Source of the DNA: RCIO01 sp965232405
GTDB lineage: Bacteria; Pseudomonadota; Alphaproteobacteria; Rhizobiales; Rhizobiaceae
NCBI GenBank assembly: GCA_965232405.1
Contig: OZ246966.1
Location: 2,418,001-2,482,000 of the forward strand
Reading direction: 5' to 3'
DNA: 64,000 bases
The notes under the pieces were generated by a model. It ran no database searches and was not told where the DNA came from. It saw only the letters and a program-made list of their open reading frames with translations. Below are positions 7,606 to 15,357 of the stretch, in pieces. Both the position numbers and the translations under genes were made by a program. Position 1 is the stretch's first letter. Each line of letters opens with the position of its first letter.

Positions 7606-8169
7606 GTGAGCGCGACCGAAACGACCGATCCGAACCGCCGCGACTTTATCTACATTGCAACAGGTATGGCCGGCGCCGTGGGTGCTGCCGGTGTAGCATG
7701 GCCGTTCATCGACCAGATGCGTCCCGACGCCTCCACGCTGGCGCTCGCCACCATCGAGGTTGACGTGTCAGGCGTAGAGCCGGGCATGTCGATCACTGCC
7801 AAGTGGCGCGGCAAGCCGGTGTTCATCCGCAATCGGACGCCTGAAGAGATCGAGGCGGCGAAGGCGGTGCCGATCGAGGATCTGAAGGATCCGATCGCGC
7901 GCAATGAAAACGTCGCTCCGGACGCACCGGCGACCGACCTCGACCGTTCGGCGGGCGAGGGCATGGAAAACTGGATCGTGATGATCGGCTCGTGCACGCA
8001 TCTCGGCTGCGTGCCGCTCGGTCAGGCCGGCGATTTCGGCGGCTGGTTCTGCCCGTGCCACGGTTCGCACTACGATACGGCCGGTCGCATCCGCAAGGGA
8101 CCGGCGCCGGAGAACCTGGCGGTTCCGACCTTCACGTTCACTTCCGACACAACGATCAAGATCGGCTGA
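7606..8169 (+). CDS. petA: Ubiquinol-cytochrome c reductase iron-sulfur (Rieske) subunit
   Basis: Rieske [2Fe-2S] subunit of the cytochrome bc1 complex, carrying electrons from ubiquinol to cytochrome c1 on the periplasmic side. The GTG at 7606 is chosen because AAAGGA precedes it and the product (187 residues, MSATETTDPNRRDF...) has the family length; the frame is open further upstream without family-like sequence. A twin-arginine signal anchor (NRRDFIYIATGM) is followed by one hydrophobic helix. Cluster ligands are visible in CTHLGC (around residue 130) and CPCHGSHYD (around 148). It is the first gene of petABC. Confidence 0.96.
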   Translation: MSATETTDPNRRDFIYIATGMAGAVGAAGVAWPFIDQMRPDASTLALATIEVDVSGVEPGMSITAKWRGKPVFIRNRTPEEIEAAKAVPIEDLKDPIARNENVAPDAPATDLDRSAGEGMENWIVMIGSCTHLGCVPLGQAGDFGGWFCPCHGSHYDTAGRIRKGPAPENLAVPTFTFTSDTTIKIG

Positions 8170-8188
8170 GGCAGAAAAGGCACGCGAC

Positions 8189-9502
8189 ATGAGCGGCGAG
8201 GCACATTCCACCTACGAGCCAAAGACCGGTATCGAACGCTGGATCGACCAGCGTCTGCCGCTGCCCAGGCTGATGTATGATTCCTTCGTGGCCTATCCGG
8301 TGCCGCGAAATCTCAACTACGCCTACACGTTCGGCGGCATTCTCACCATAATGCTGGTGGCGCAGATCCTGACCGGCATCGTTCTGGCGATGCACTATTC
8401 GGCACATACGACGCTGGCATTCGATTCGGTCGAGAAGATCATGCGCGACGTGAATTCGGGCTGGCTGTTGCGCTACCTGCATTCCAACGGCGCGTCGTTC
8501 TTCTTCATCGCCGTCTACATCCATATTTTCCGCGGGCTCTATTACGGTTCCTACAAGGCGCCGCGCGAGCTTTTGTGGATCCTCGGCTGCATCATCTACC
8601 TTTTGATGATGGCGACCGGTTTCATGGGTTACGTGTTGCCATGGGGCCAGATGAGCTTCTGGGGCGCGACGGTCATCACCGGCTTCTTCACCGCCATCCC
8701 GCTGGTTGGCGAGTGGATCCAGCAGCTTCTGCTCGGCGGTTTTGCGGTCGACAATCCTACCCTCAACCGCTTCTTCTCGCTGCACTACCTGCTGCCGTTC
8801 ATGATCGCCGGTGTGGTGGTGCTGCATGTATGGGCGCTGCACGTGACGGGCCAGACCAACCCGACCGGCATCGAGGTCAAGTCGAAGACCGACACCGTGC
8901 CGTTCACGCCGCATGCGACCACGAAGGACATGTTCGCGATGGTCGTGTTCCTGGCCGTGTTCGCCTACTTCGTCTTTTACATTCCGAATTTCCTTGGCCA
9001 CCCGGACAATTATATCGAGGCCAATCCGCTCAAGACGCCGGCCCATATCGTGCCGGAGTGGTACTACCTGCCGTTCTACGCGATCCTGCGCGCCATCACC
9101 TTCTCGATCGGACCGATCGATTCCAAGCTAGGTGGCGTGCTGGCGATGTTCGGCTCGATCCTGGTGCTGTTCTTCGTGCCATGGCTTGACACCTCGAAAG
9201 TCCGCTCGGCGGTCTATCGTCCCTGGTTCAAGCTGTTCTTCTGGCTCTTTGTCGCGAACGCGATCTTCCTGGGCTGGCTTGGCTCCAAGCCGGCGGAAGG
9301 CAGCTATGTGGCGATGGCGCAGGTGGGCACGTTCTACTACTTCGCCTTCTTCCTGATCGTCATGCCGCTGCTTGGCCTGATCGAGACACCGAAGAAGCTG
9401 CCGAACTCCATTACCGAGGCGGTTCTGGAAAAGAACAAGGACAGCGGCGAAGCGACGGCGCAGCCGGCGTCGAGTACCGCATCGCCGGAAACCAGAGGCT
9501 GA
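8189..9502 (+). CDS. petB: Cytochrome b subunit of the bc1 complex
   Basis: Integral membrane subunit (437 residues) binding hemes bL and bH and forming both quinol sites. About eight membrane helices are apparent. The Qo-site PEWY motif occurs in VPEWYYLPFYAILR, and GYVLPWGQMSFWGATV is the conserved Qo helix. Histidines in HYSAH and RYLHSNGAS, and in the helices around FSLHYLLPF and VLHVWALH, are the expected heme ligands. It starts 19 nt after petA with AAAAGG upstream and is followed 18 nt later by petC. The C-terminal 25 residues are low-complexity. Confidence 0.97.
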   Translation: MSGEAHSTYEPKTGIERWIDQRLPLPRLMYDSFVAYPVPRNLNYAYTFGGILTIMLVAQILTGIVLAMHYSAHTTLAFDSVEKIMRDVNSGWLLRYLHSNGASFFFIAVYIHIFRGLYYGSYKAPRELLWILGCIIYLLMMATGFMGYVLPWGQMSFWGATVITGFFTAIPLVGEWIQQLLLGGFAVDNPTLNRFFSLHYLLPFMIAGVVVLHVWALHVTGQTNPTGIEVKSKTDTVPFTPHATTKDMFAMVVFLAVFAYFVFYIPNFLGHPDNYIEANPLKTPAHIVPEWYYLPFYAILRAITFSIGPIDSKLGGVLAMFGSILVLFFVPWLDTSKVRSAVYRPWFKLFFWLFVANAIFLGWLGSKPAEGSYVAMAQVGTFYYFAFFLIVMPLLGLIETPKKLPNSITEAVLEKNKDSGEATAQPASSTASPETRG

Positions 9503-9520
9503 GGCTCGAAAGGACTTCTC

Positions 9521-10372
9521 ATGAAAACGATCCTCAAGGGATTTCTGGCTCTCAGCCTGAGCTTCGGCGCTGCCGGTCTGGCGACAGCGGCGGAAGAAGA
9601 AGGCGGAACGCCGCATTACCCGATTGAAAAGCCGGTTGAGCAGGACTGGTCGTTTGCCGGCCCCTTCGGCACCTATGATCGCGGCCAGTTGCAGCGCGGC
9701 CTCAAGGTCTATCGCGAGGCCTGTTCGGCTTGCCATTCGATGGATCTGGTCGCATTCCGCACGTTGCAGGACCTCGGCTATTCCGAAGCGCAGGTGAGTG
9801 CGCTGGCAGCCGAATACACGGTGGTCGACGGGCCGGATTCCAACGGTGACATGTTCGAGCGGCCGGGCATCCCCTCCGATCGCTTTCCGTCTCCGTTCGC
9901 GAACGAGGAACAGGCAGCCGCATCGAACAATGGCGCCGCGCCGCCGGACTTCTCGCTGATCGCCAAGGCACGCGGCGTGGAGCGCGGCTTCCCGACCTTC
10001 GTGTTCGACATCTTCACCCAATATGCAGAGAGCGGACCGGACTACATCTACGGTCTGTTGACCGGCTACCAAGAAGAGGCGCCCGAGGGCGTCGATCTCC
10101 AGCCGGGCACCTATTACAATCCGCATTTCATTGCGGGTCCGGCGTTGGCAATGCCGCCGCCGCTGTCGGAAGGTCTCGTCACTTATGACGACGGGTCGCC
10201 AGAGACGGTCGAGCAGTATGCGAAGGATGTTTCCGCGTTCCTGATGTGGGCTGCGGAGCCGCATCTGGAAGCACGCAAGCAGACCGGCTTTATCGTGATC
10301 ATTTTCCTCGTTCTGTTTGCCGGCCTGGTGTTCCTCACCAAGCGCAAGGTGTGGGCGAATGAAGCGCATTGA
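9521..10372 (+). CDS. petC: Cytochrome c1 of the bc1 complex
   Basis: Membrane-anchored c-type cytochrome of 283 residues that passes electrons from the Rieske protein to soluble or membrane cytochrome c. An N-terminal signal peptide ends near ATAAEEEG. The heme attachment site is CSACH at residues 68-72, and the axial methionine is probably in ALAMPPPLSEG. A C-terminal hydrophobic helix (FIVIIFLVLFAGLVFL) followed by KRK anchors it to the inner membrane. It is the last gene of petABC and is followed by a strong terminator. Unlike some rhizobial relatives, cytochromes b and c1 are not fused here. Confidence 0.97.
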   Translation: MKTILKGFLALSLSFGAAGLATAAEEEGGTPHYPIEKPVEQDWSFAGPFGTYDRGQLQRGLKVYREACSACHSMDLVAFRTLQDLGYSEAQVSALAAEYTVVDGPDSNGDMFERPGIPSDRFPSPFANEEQAAASNNGAAPPDFSLIAKARGVERGFPTFVFDIFTQYAESGPDYIYGLLTGYQEEAPEGVDLQPGTYYNPHFIAGPALAMPPPLSEGLVTYDDGSPETVEQYAKDVSAFLMWAAEPHLEARKQTGFIVIIFLVLFAGLVFLTKRKVWANEAH

Positions 10373-10396
10373 TCGCGCATTTGCGATCTTGAAACC

Positions 10397-10418
10397 GGGC
10401 GCCGCAAGGCGCCCTTTT
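10397..10418 (+). terminator. Intrinsic terminator of petABC
   Basis: A perfect 7-bp stem GGGCGCC/GGCGCCC with a GCAA tetraloop (10397-10414) is followed by TTTT. It begins 24 nt after the petC stop codon. Confidence 0.9.
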
Positions 10419-10468
10419 CATTTGCGGTGGAACGCGTCACTAATGTCCGGCAACAACGGGCGGAGCAT

Positions 10469-11014
10469 ATGCAACATTCGCTAGAAGAAACCCTGCTTTC
10501 GGCGATCCGTACGATACCGGATTATCCGAAACCCGGCATCCTGTTTCGCGACATCACCACGCTGCTCGGCAATGCGCGCGCCTTTCGCCGGGCGGTGGAC
10601 GAACTGGTTCATCCCTATGCCGGCGAAAAGATCGACAAGATAGCCGGTATCGAGGCGCGCGGTTTCATCCTTGGCGGTGCGATTGCGCACCAGCTCTCCT
10701 CGGGCTTCATTCCGATCCGCAAGAAGGGCAAGCTGCCGCACGAAACGGTACGCGTCGCCTACAGTCTTGAATACGGCATCGACGAAATGGAGATGCACAA
10801 GGACGCCGTGAAGGAGGGAGAGAAGGTCATTCTCGTTGATGATCTGATCGCCACGGGCGGGACCGCGGAAGGTGCGGTGAAACTGCTTCGGCAGATGGGC
10901 GCCAACATCGTTGCCGCCTGTTTCGTCATTGACCTGCCGGACCTTGGTGGGCGTCAGAAGTTGGAAGCGCTCGGCGTCGATGTGCGCACGCTGATCGCAT
11001 TCGAGGGGCACTGA
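10469..11014 (+). CDS. apt: Adenine phosphoribosyltransferase
   Basis: Purine salvage enzyme converting adenine and PRPP to AMP in the cytosol. The ATG at 10469 is preceded by CGGAG, and the resulting 181 residues match the family; the open frame extends a little further upstream to 10427. Recognisable features are the N-terminal AIRTIPDYPKPGILFRDITTLL, GIEARGFILGGAIA and the PRPP-binding motif VILVDDLIATGGTA near residues 118-131. It stands alone after the petABC terminator; prs elsewhere in the window would supply its PRPP. Confidence 0.95.
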   Translation: MQHSLEETLLSAIRTIPDYPKPGILFRDITTLLGNARAFRRAVDELVHPYAGEKIDKIAGIEARGFILGGAIAHQLSSGFIPIRKKGKLPHETVRVAYSLEYGIDEMEMHKDAVKEGEKVILVDDLIATGGTAEGAVKLLRQMGANIVAACFVIDLPDLGGRQKLEALGVDVRTLIAFEGH

Positions 11015-11038
11015 GGCTGCTTCGGCGCAGAATCGATC

Positions 11039-11341
11039 TCAAGTCTTGTATAGCCTGACCGGGCTGCCGGCTGCCCTTGCAATCGTTCCGCGCGCTTCCT
11101 GATCGAGCTGTGCTGCCTTCAACCACCACCCGGCTTTCTCGCCGCCGGGGAAGAGGTCCTGCGGTAGAAGCGGGAGTAGCCGCTTCTTCGCTTCGGCGAC
11201 GGTGATGCCGGGCGCTTCGGCCGGCAGGACCGACAGCATGGCGTCGCGCATCGCTTCGAACTTGGCGCGATCCAGATGAACGACATGACCCGGCGACGTC
11301 GCGCTCAGCACTTCGACTTTCTGACCTGTGTCAGGCATCAA
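11039..11341 (-). CDS. DUF6958-like small protein
   Basis: A soluble protein of about 100 residues, helix-rich in the first half (DRAKFEAMRDAMLSVLP) and ending in a basic GSPVRLYKT tail. The arrangement, including the GWWLKAAQLDQEARG segment, resembles the DUF6958 family; the function is unknown. An alternative start at the second Met (11338) loses one residue. It overlaps the end of the upstream GFA-like gene by about 11 nt, so the two are translationally linked and probably both controlled by the TetR operator at 11902. Confidence 0.65.
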   Translation of the reverse strand: MMPDTGQKVEVLSATSPGHVVHLDRAKFEAMRDAMLSVLPAEAPGITVAEAKKRLLPLLPQDLFPGGEKAGWWLKAAQLDQEARGTIARAAGSPVRLYKT

Positions 11342-11879
11342 AGCTTCCTTTCACGTAGTTGAGCTTCGGTGTGCGGAAACCCATCGCTACCCACGCCCTG
11401 ATGAGCAGCCACATGAAGCGGCCGGAGTGTTTCGCGTAACTGGGAACTGCGTCGCTGAACTGCACGCCGTCCGGTCGATCCATCGTTATTGTGCGTATCT
11501 CGATCCGAGGGCGCTCCGAAGGCGCCAGCCTGTCCCGGTAGACGCTCAGCCAGTGGCCGTTGGTGAATTCGAGAAACATCGGGCTGTTGCAGCAGGTCGC
11601 CACGATGCGCCGGGTTGGCGTGCCGGGCTTGAGCCGAAACTCCCTGAGGTGTTCGGCGCCGCTGATGCAATTCACCCGATCCTTGCGCTGCAGCACCAGC
11701 GGTGTTCCGCCGTCAGGTTGAAGCACCGGTTCGGCGCCAGGCAAACCGGCAAACTTCTGCCCTGCCGTCTGGCAGCTCGTGCAATAGCAAGCCGCCGTGA
11801 CAATCGGCGCGGCGACCAGTTCCAGTTCGCATTTTCCGCATCGGCAGCGCGCAATGCGGTTCGAGTGTGTGTTCGGCAT
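11331..11879 (-). CDS. GFA/Mss4-fold zinc-binding protein (DUF6151-like)
   Basis: A 182-residue cytosolic protein of the GFA (glutathione-dependent formaldehyde-activating) type fold. Zinc ligands are visible as CRCGKC near residues 12-17, CYCTSC near 31-36 and CCNSP near 96. The family often binds a structural zinc, and most members are not proven enzymes. The N-terminus and ATG at 11879 are well placed downstream of a perfect TetR operator. It overlaps the DUF6958-like gene and diverges from the TetR regulator, suggesting an inducible detoxification unit. The substrate cannot be inferred. Confidence 0.75.
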   Translation of the reverse strand: MPNTHSNRIARCRCGKCELELVAAPIVTAACYCTSCQTAGQKFAGLPGAEPVLQPDGGTPLVLQRKDRVNCISGAEHLREFRLKPGTPTRRIVATCCNSPMFLEFTNGHWLSVYRDRLAPSERPRIEIRTITMDRPDGVQFSDAVPSYAKHSGRFMWLLIRAWVAMGFRTPKLNYVKGSFDA

Positions 11880-11901
11880 AACGTAACTCCAGAATAACTA
11901 G

Positions 11902-11916
11902 ACTGGACGGTCCAGT
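11902..11916. promoter_or_regulatory. TetR-type operator between the divergent GFA-like and tetR genes
   Basis: A perfect inverted repeat ACTGGAC-G-GTCCAGT occupies 11902-11916. It lies 23 nt from the GFA-like start codon and about 57 nt from the TetR start. Size and symmetry are typical of TetR/AcrR operators. Inference: the adjacent regulator binds here and represses both directions. Confidence 0.75.
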
Positions 11917-11973
11917 TTGATATGTCAATCCCAGTCGGGTAGAACTGGCAGTCGAGGAAAGGGGAGCGCTCTG

Positions 11974-12621
11974 TTGGGAAAGGCCGCAGAAGCACGCGCG
12001 GAACGCACACGGGCCGCTATTACGGCGGCCGCGGCGGATTTGTTTCTGGCGTTGGGATTCCTCGGCACCAATATGGACGAGATTGCAGCCTTTGCCGGGG
12101 TTTCAAAACAAACCGTCTATGCCCATTTCGAGAGTAAGGAAGCCTTGTTCCTGGCCGTCGTGCGCGGTCTGACCGGGGGTGCCGCCGACGAATTTCGAGC
12201 GCAGCTGGCCGATCCCGACGGCGAACGGCCGGTCGAGGAGTTCCTGATGGAATTTGCGATGCTGCAACTGCAGATCGTGATGACACCGCAACTGATGCAG
12301 CTGAGGCGGCTGGTCATCGGGGAGGCGGTACGCTTTCCGCAACTCGGCCGGGCGCTGTACGAGAAAGGGCCGGGACGCTCCATCGAAAGGCTGACCAATG
12401 CATTCGCTGTCTATCGCGAACAGGGAGTGCTCGAAATCGGCGACCTTGCCTCCGCCGCCACTTTCTTCAACTGGCTGATCATGGGTGGCCCCGTGAACAA
12501 TGCTATGTTGCTGGGCGACGAGGCGATCCTTGAACCAGACGAGATAACGCGACAGGCAGAAGAGGCGGTTCGCATTTTTCTCGCTGCCTATGGACCTAAG
12601 CGGGCGACCGGATCGCAGTGA
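11974..12621 (+). CDS. TetR/AcrR family transcriptional regulator
   Basis: A 215-residue repressor. The TTG at 11974 is chosen because a purine-rich ribosome site (GAGGAAAGGGGAG) lies just upstream and residues before it are unlike the family. The DNA-binding helix-turn-helix spans about residues 12-55 (AAADLFLALGFLGTN...IAAFAGVSKQTVYAHFESKEALF). The C-terminal domain resembles the AefR/AcrR ligand-binding region and probably senses a hydrophobic compound. It diverges from the GFA-like/DUF6958 pair with a perfect operator between, so autoregulation and control of that pair are likely. Confidence 0.88.
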   Translation: MGKAAEARAERTRAAITAAAADLFLALGFLGTNMDEIAAFAGVSKQTVYAHFESKEALFLAVVRGLTGGAADEFRAQLADPDGERPVEEFLMEFAMLQLQIVMTPQLMQLRRLVIGEAVRFPQLGRALYEKGPGRSIERLTNAFAVYREQGVLEIGDLASAATFFNWLIMGGPVNNAMLLGDEAILEPDEITRQAEEAVRIFLAAYGPKRATGSQ

Positions 12622-12686
12622 CACCGTGCGAGCTTGATTGAAGCGGTGTTTCGCTGCACGCTGTGCGATTGCTACGGGGGGCAACC

Positions 12687-13172
12687 ATGCGTTATCTGAT
12701 CACGTTCCTGTTCGGCGGCATTCTGGGAGGCGCGGCCGGTGTCGCGCTTGGCTTCTTCCTGTTTCCTTATGTCTTTCCGCCTCCGCCGGCGACGGAGGAG
12801 CTGCAGTCGGTGCAGACCGACAAGGTAGCTGAGGGCGTGTTTATCCATGCCAATCCGAGCGACCCAATCCACTACGGTTCGGGCGGGGTTTCGGTCTATT
12901 CCGACACCGTCTTCCTGCATGAGGATTTCGAGGTCGGACCGGGACCGGACTATCACGTCTATCTGGTGCCGAAGGCCAGCGTTCGCAGTTCGAGCGATCT
13001 GGGAACGGCCATGTATGTCGATCTCGGGCGGCTGAAGGCGTTTCAGGGTAGCCAGAACTACACGATCCCGGCCGGTGTCGATCTCAAGCAGTATCCGACC
13101 GTGCTGATCTGGTGCCAGAAATTCTCCGTGCTGATCTCGCCTGCCGATCTAAACTTCGAAGCCGGCATTTGA
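12687..13172 (+). CDS. DM13-domain membrane-anchored protein
   Basis: A protein of 161 residues from the ATG at 12687. One N-terminal hydrophobic helix with glycine zipper character (FLFGGILGGAAGVALGFFLFPYVF) anchors it, followed by a proline-rich linker. The rest is periplasmic and matches the DM13 pattern: DPIHYGSGGVSVY, a hydrophobic FLHEDFEVGPGPDYHVYL strand pair and a C-terminal YPTVLIWCQKFSVLISPA containing the single conserved cysteine. DM13 has been proposed to serve in redox or electron transfer, but this is not proven. No operon partner is evident; it is convergent with the DUF2189 gene. Confidence 0.82.
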   Translation: MRYLITFLFGGILGGAAGVALGFFLFPYVFPPPPATEELQSVQTDKVAEGVFIHANPSDPIHYGSGGVSVYSDTVFLHEDFEVGPGPDYHVYLVPKASVRSSSDLGTAMYVDLGRLKAFQGSQNYTIPAGVDLKQYPTVLIWCQKFSVLISPADLNFEAGI

Positions 13173-13178
13173 ACGGCC

Positions 13179-13979
13179 TTAGGCCGGCGGAACGACCAGC
13201 TTGCGGTAGAGATGCCAGGTCGCGTGGCCAAGCACCGGCAGGACGATGATCAGCCCGGCGAAGACCGGGATTGAACCGATCACCAACAGGGCAGCCACTA
13301 TCAATCCCCAAACCGCAACCTCCATGGGATTGGCGAGAGCGGCGCGCCATGACGTGCTGATTGCGGCCCAGGCCCCCACATCGCGATCAAGCAGCAGTGG
13401 AAACGCAACGATGCCGGTGCAGAGCGCCTTCACGGCGAAGACGAAGCCGACGAGGTTTCCGACTATAATCAGCGTCCAGCCCTCGCTGGTGTAGAATATG
13501 TCGGCGACAAATTGTGTAATCGAGCCAGGCGGCGCCGGGCCGAACAGCCACAAATAGAGCCCCTGCGCCACCAGCATCCAGGCGATGAAGATGGCGACCA
13601 TGACCGCTCCGACCCAGGCGATGGCGGGCAGGGCAGGCGATTTGCGCAGGTCGAGCGCGTGACGCCAGCTGGTCTCAAGCCCCTGTTCCCTCCGTTTGCT
13701 GATCTCGTAGAGGCCGATCGCTGCGAAAGGGCCGACAAGCGCGAAACCCGATGCCAGCGGAAAGATCAGCGGCAATGCGCTGGCGCTGGAGGTCCAGGCA
13801 GCCAGAACCACGCCGATCAGCGGATACATGACAATGATGAAGATGATGTGCGAAGGCATGGCGACAAAGTCGTCGATGCCGGCGCGCAGGGCGTCCGATA
13901 TGTCGCTGAAGCCGATGCGCCGCACATCCGGATGGGGTACCGCGCCTCGGGCGTCGGCAAGTACGTGGAACTCGCTCAT
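13179..13979 (-). CDS. DUF2189 integral membrane protein
   Basis: A 266-residue inner-membrane protein from the ATG at 13979 (MSEFHVLAD), preceded by a good purine-rich ribosome site; the frame is open a further 33 codons without family resemblance. Six hydrophobic segments are apparent. The segment GFALVGPFAAIGLYEISKRREQG and the second-half FPLLLDRDVGAWAAISTSWRA are typical of DUF2189, a family near cytochrome c oxidase subunit I-like proteins in older annotations. The function is unknown. Confidence 0.85.
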   Translation of the reverse strand: MSEFHVLADARGAVPHPDVRRIGFSDISDALRAGIDDFVAMPSHIIFIIVMYPLIGVVLAAWTSSASALPLIFPLASGFALVGPFAAIGLYEISKRREQGLETSWRHALDLRKSPALPAIAWVGAVMVAIFIAWMLVAQGLYLWLFGPAPPGSITQFVADIFYTSEGWTLIIVGNLVGFVFAVKALCTGIVAFPLLLDRDVGAWAAISTSWRAALANPMEVAVWGLIVAALLVIGSIPVFAGLIIVLPVLGHATWHLYRKLVVPPA

Positions 13980-14149
13980 GGCCACTTCTCCCTTGCTGTC
14001 CCAGCGCGGGATGCCATGTCTGATCCCGCGCGGGATCGTGGGTTGCGCCTTTCGAAGCGGCCGTTTCGCGGAAGCCAAGGCCGCAATGACGGCCGCGTTC
14101 TTCAGCAGGAAATTAGCGCATCACGGCTGCCCGGAGAAATCAATCCGTC

Positions 14150-14178
14150 TTGCCGGGCAATCAAATTCGTGGCATAGG
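14150..14178 (+). promoter_or_regulatory. Candidate promoter of the first cold-shock gene
   Basis: TTGCCG (14150-14155) and CATAGG (14173-14178) are spaced by 17 bp. The second cold-shock gene has TTGCCC with the same 17-bp spacing at the equivalent position, and in both cases a matching hairpin follows 10-15 nt after the -10. The parallel is the main support. Confidence 0.45.
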
Positions 14179-14185
14179 CCCGCCC

Positions 14186-14215
14186 GTTCGGGCATTTGCT
14201 GACCCGGAGACTGGA
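14186..14215 (+). repeat. Copy 1 of a 30-nt cold-shock leader repeat
   Basis: This 30-nt block is nearly identical to 14608-14637, differing at only a few positions. It contains a hairpin CGGG-N10-CCCG with a CATTTGC loop start. It lies 129 nt ahead of the first csp start codon, close to the predicted 5' end of the transcript. Confidence 0.75.
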
Positions 14216-14314
14216 CGCCACAGCGCACCTTTCCCCGATTTGTGAACTCTCGACCACAGCGAAACCGTGCACGTGGCGCGGACGCTTCAGCAAGCGGGAA
14301 ACGGAGTATCCGCA

Positions 14315-14527
14315 ATGGCACAGACAGGCATTGTCAAGTTCTTCAACACCAGCAAGGGCTTTGGCTTCATCACCCCCGAAGAGGGCGGCAAGGACGTTTT
14401 CGTTCATATTTCGGCAGTCGAGGGTTCCGGCCTCCACACGCTCGTGGAAGGCCAGAAGGTCTCCTTCGACGTCGAGCCGGACCGCATGGGCAAGGGCCCG
14501 AAAGCGGTTAATCTGCAGGCGCTCTAA
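14315..14527 (+). CDS. Cold-shock protein (CspA family), copy 1
   Basis: A single cold-shock domain of 70 residues; a beta-barrel that binds single-stranded RNA/DNA and melts mRNA structure. RNP1-like KGFGFIT and RNP2-like VFVHISAVE are intact. The ATG at 14315 is preceded by ACGGAG. A second copy, about 75 percent alike by eye, begins 287 nt downstream, each gene having its own leader. A long 5' untranslated region (about 130 nt) fits post-transcriptional, possibly cold-dependent, control. Confidence 0.94.
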   Translation: MAQTGIVKFFNTSKGFGFITPEEGGKDVFVHISAVEGSGLHTLVEGQKVSFDVEPDRMGKGPKAVNLQAL

Positions 14528-14572
14528 CGATTAGTCGTCTGGCCGGGGCTGGCCGCTTCACGAAAGTTTCGC

Positions 14573-14601
14573 TTGCCCGCCCCGGCAAAATGGGGAACAT
14601 T
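14573..14601 (+). promoter_or_regulatory. Candidate promoter of the second cold-shock gene
   Basis: TTGCCC (14573-14578) and AACATT (14596-14601) are 17 bp apart, matching the arrangement ahead of the first copy. The -10 match is poor; the shared architecture with copy 1 is the main reason for the call. Confidence 0.4.
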
Positions 14602-14607
14602 CCCTCC

Positions 14608-14637
14608 GTTCGGGCATTTGCGGGCCCGGAGATTGGA
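14608..14637 (+). repeat. Copy 2 of the 30-nt cold-shock leader repeat
   Basis: Near-identical to 14186-14215, with the same CGGG-N10-CCCG hairpin and CATTTGC loop start. It lies 206 nt ahead of the second csp start codon, immediately downstream of the candidate -10. Confidence 0.75.
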
Positions 14638-14813
14638 TAAAGGCTTGAGCCCGGATCGCGTAACTGCAAGCCGTACCGGGCTGTTAGCGCGACCAGAAGC
14701 ACCTGAAATGCCGCGGCGCTTACCCGACTGTTTCTTCTCCCCGCAGTGAACGACTGAGACCCGTGTGGCGAAAGCCGCACAAATGGAATTTGGGAGAAAA
14801 AGGAGTTTCCCCC

Positions 14814-15026
14814 ATGCCCCAGACGGGAACCGTCAAATTCTTCAACCATGCCAAGGGGTTCGGGTTCATTACCCCGGATGACGGCCAGAAGGATATCTTC
14901 GTCCATATCTCGGCGGTGCAGGCTTCCGGCCTGCCCGGTCTCGAGGACGGACAGAAAGTCTCCTTCGATACCGAGCCGGACCAGCGCGGCAAGGGGCCGA
15001 AGGCGGTCAATCTCAGCTTGGGTTGA
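14814..15026 (+). CDS. Cold-shock protein (CspA family), copy 2
   Basis: A 70-residue single-domain cold-shock protein, paralogous to the gene at 14315. KGFGFIT and IFVHISAVQ carry the nucleic-acid-binding aromatics. A strong ribosome site (AAAAGGAG) lies just upstream of the ATG at 14814. The leader is longer than that of copy 1 (about 207 nt) and shares the 5' hairpin plus blocks such as GTGAAC and CCGTG nearer the gene. Tandem copies may differ in temperature or growth-phase response. Confidence 0.94.
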   Translation: MPQTGTVKFFNHAKGFGFITPDDGQKDIFVHISAVQASGLPGLEDGQKVSFDTEPDQRGKGPKAVNLSLG

Positions 15027-15032
15027 GATCGG

Positions 15033-15055
15033 CCGGGACCGTAGAGTCCCGGTTT
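15033..15055 (+). terminator. Probable terminator after the second cold-shock gene
   Basis: A 7-bp stem CCGGGAC/GTCCCGG with a 6-nt loop (15033-15052) is followed by only TTT. It lies immediately after the csp stop codon. Confidence 0.55.
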
Positions 15056-15357
15056 AGCGAATGCGCCGGGGCGGCCCGCAACCGCCCCCGCGTTTCAGAC
15101 AGGTTGCCACGCAGCCATTTTTCTTCGGCATGAGGCAAAACGCTTGCCGCAGACAGATGTTTGCGGCCGGGTTTTTTGTTCACCGAATTCCCACCTTGCC
15201 GGAATAAGAAGTGCCGCATGCGAGGCTTCGCAATGCGGCTGAATCAGCTTTGGAACAGGTCGCTTTTCCGTTCAGCTTCGGTTCAGGCAGCAACCTCTAA
15301 CTCTCCTTTCAACATGCCGCTCAGCCCGTTTCGGCGCGGCGAAAAGGAGACAAAACC
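15056..15357. other. Intergenic region between csp copy 2 and BA14K
   Basis: No gene with a convincing start and composition was found in about 300 nt. The right-hand part, ending in AAAAGGAG about 10 nt before the ATG at 15358, must hold the BA14K leader and promoter; no clear -35/-10 pair was picked. Confidence 0.4.
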
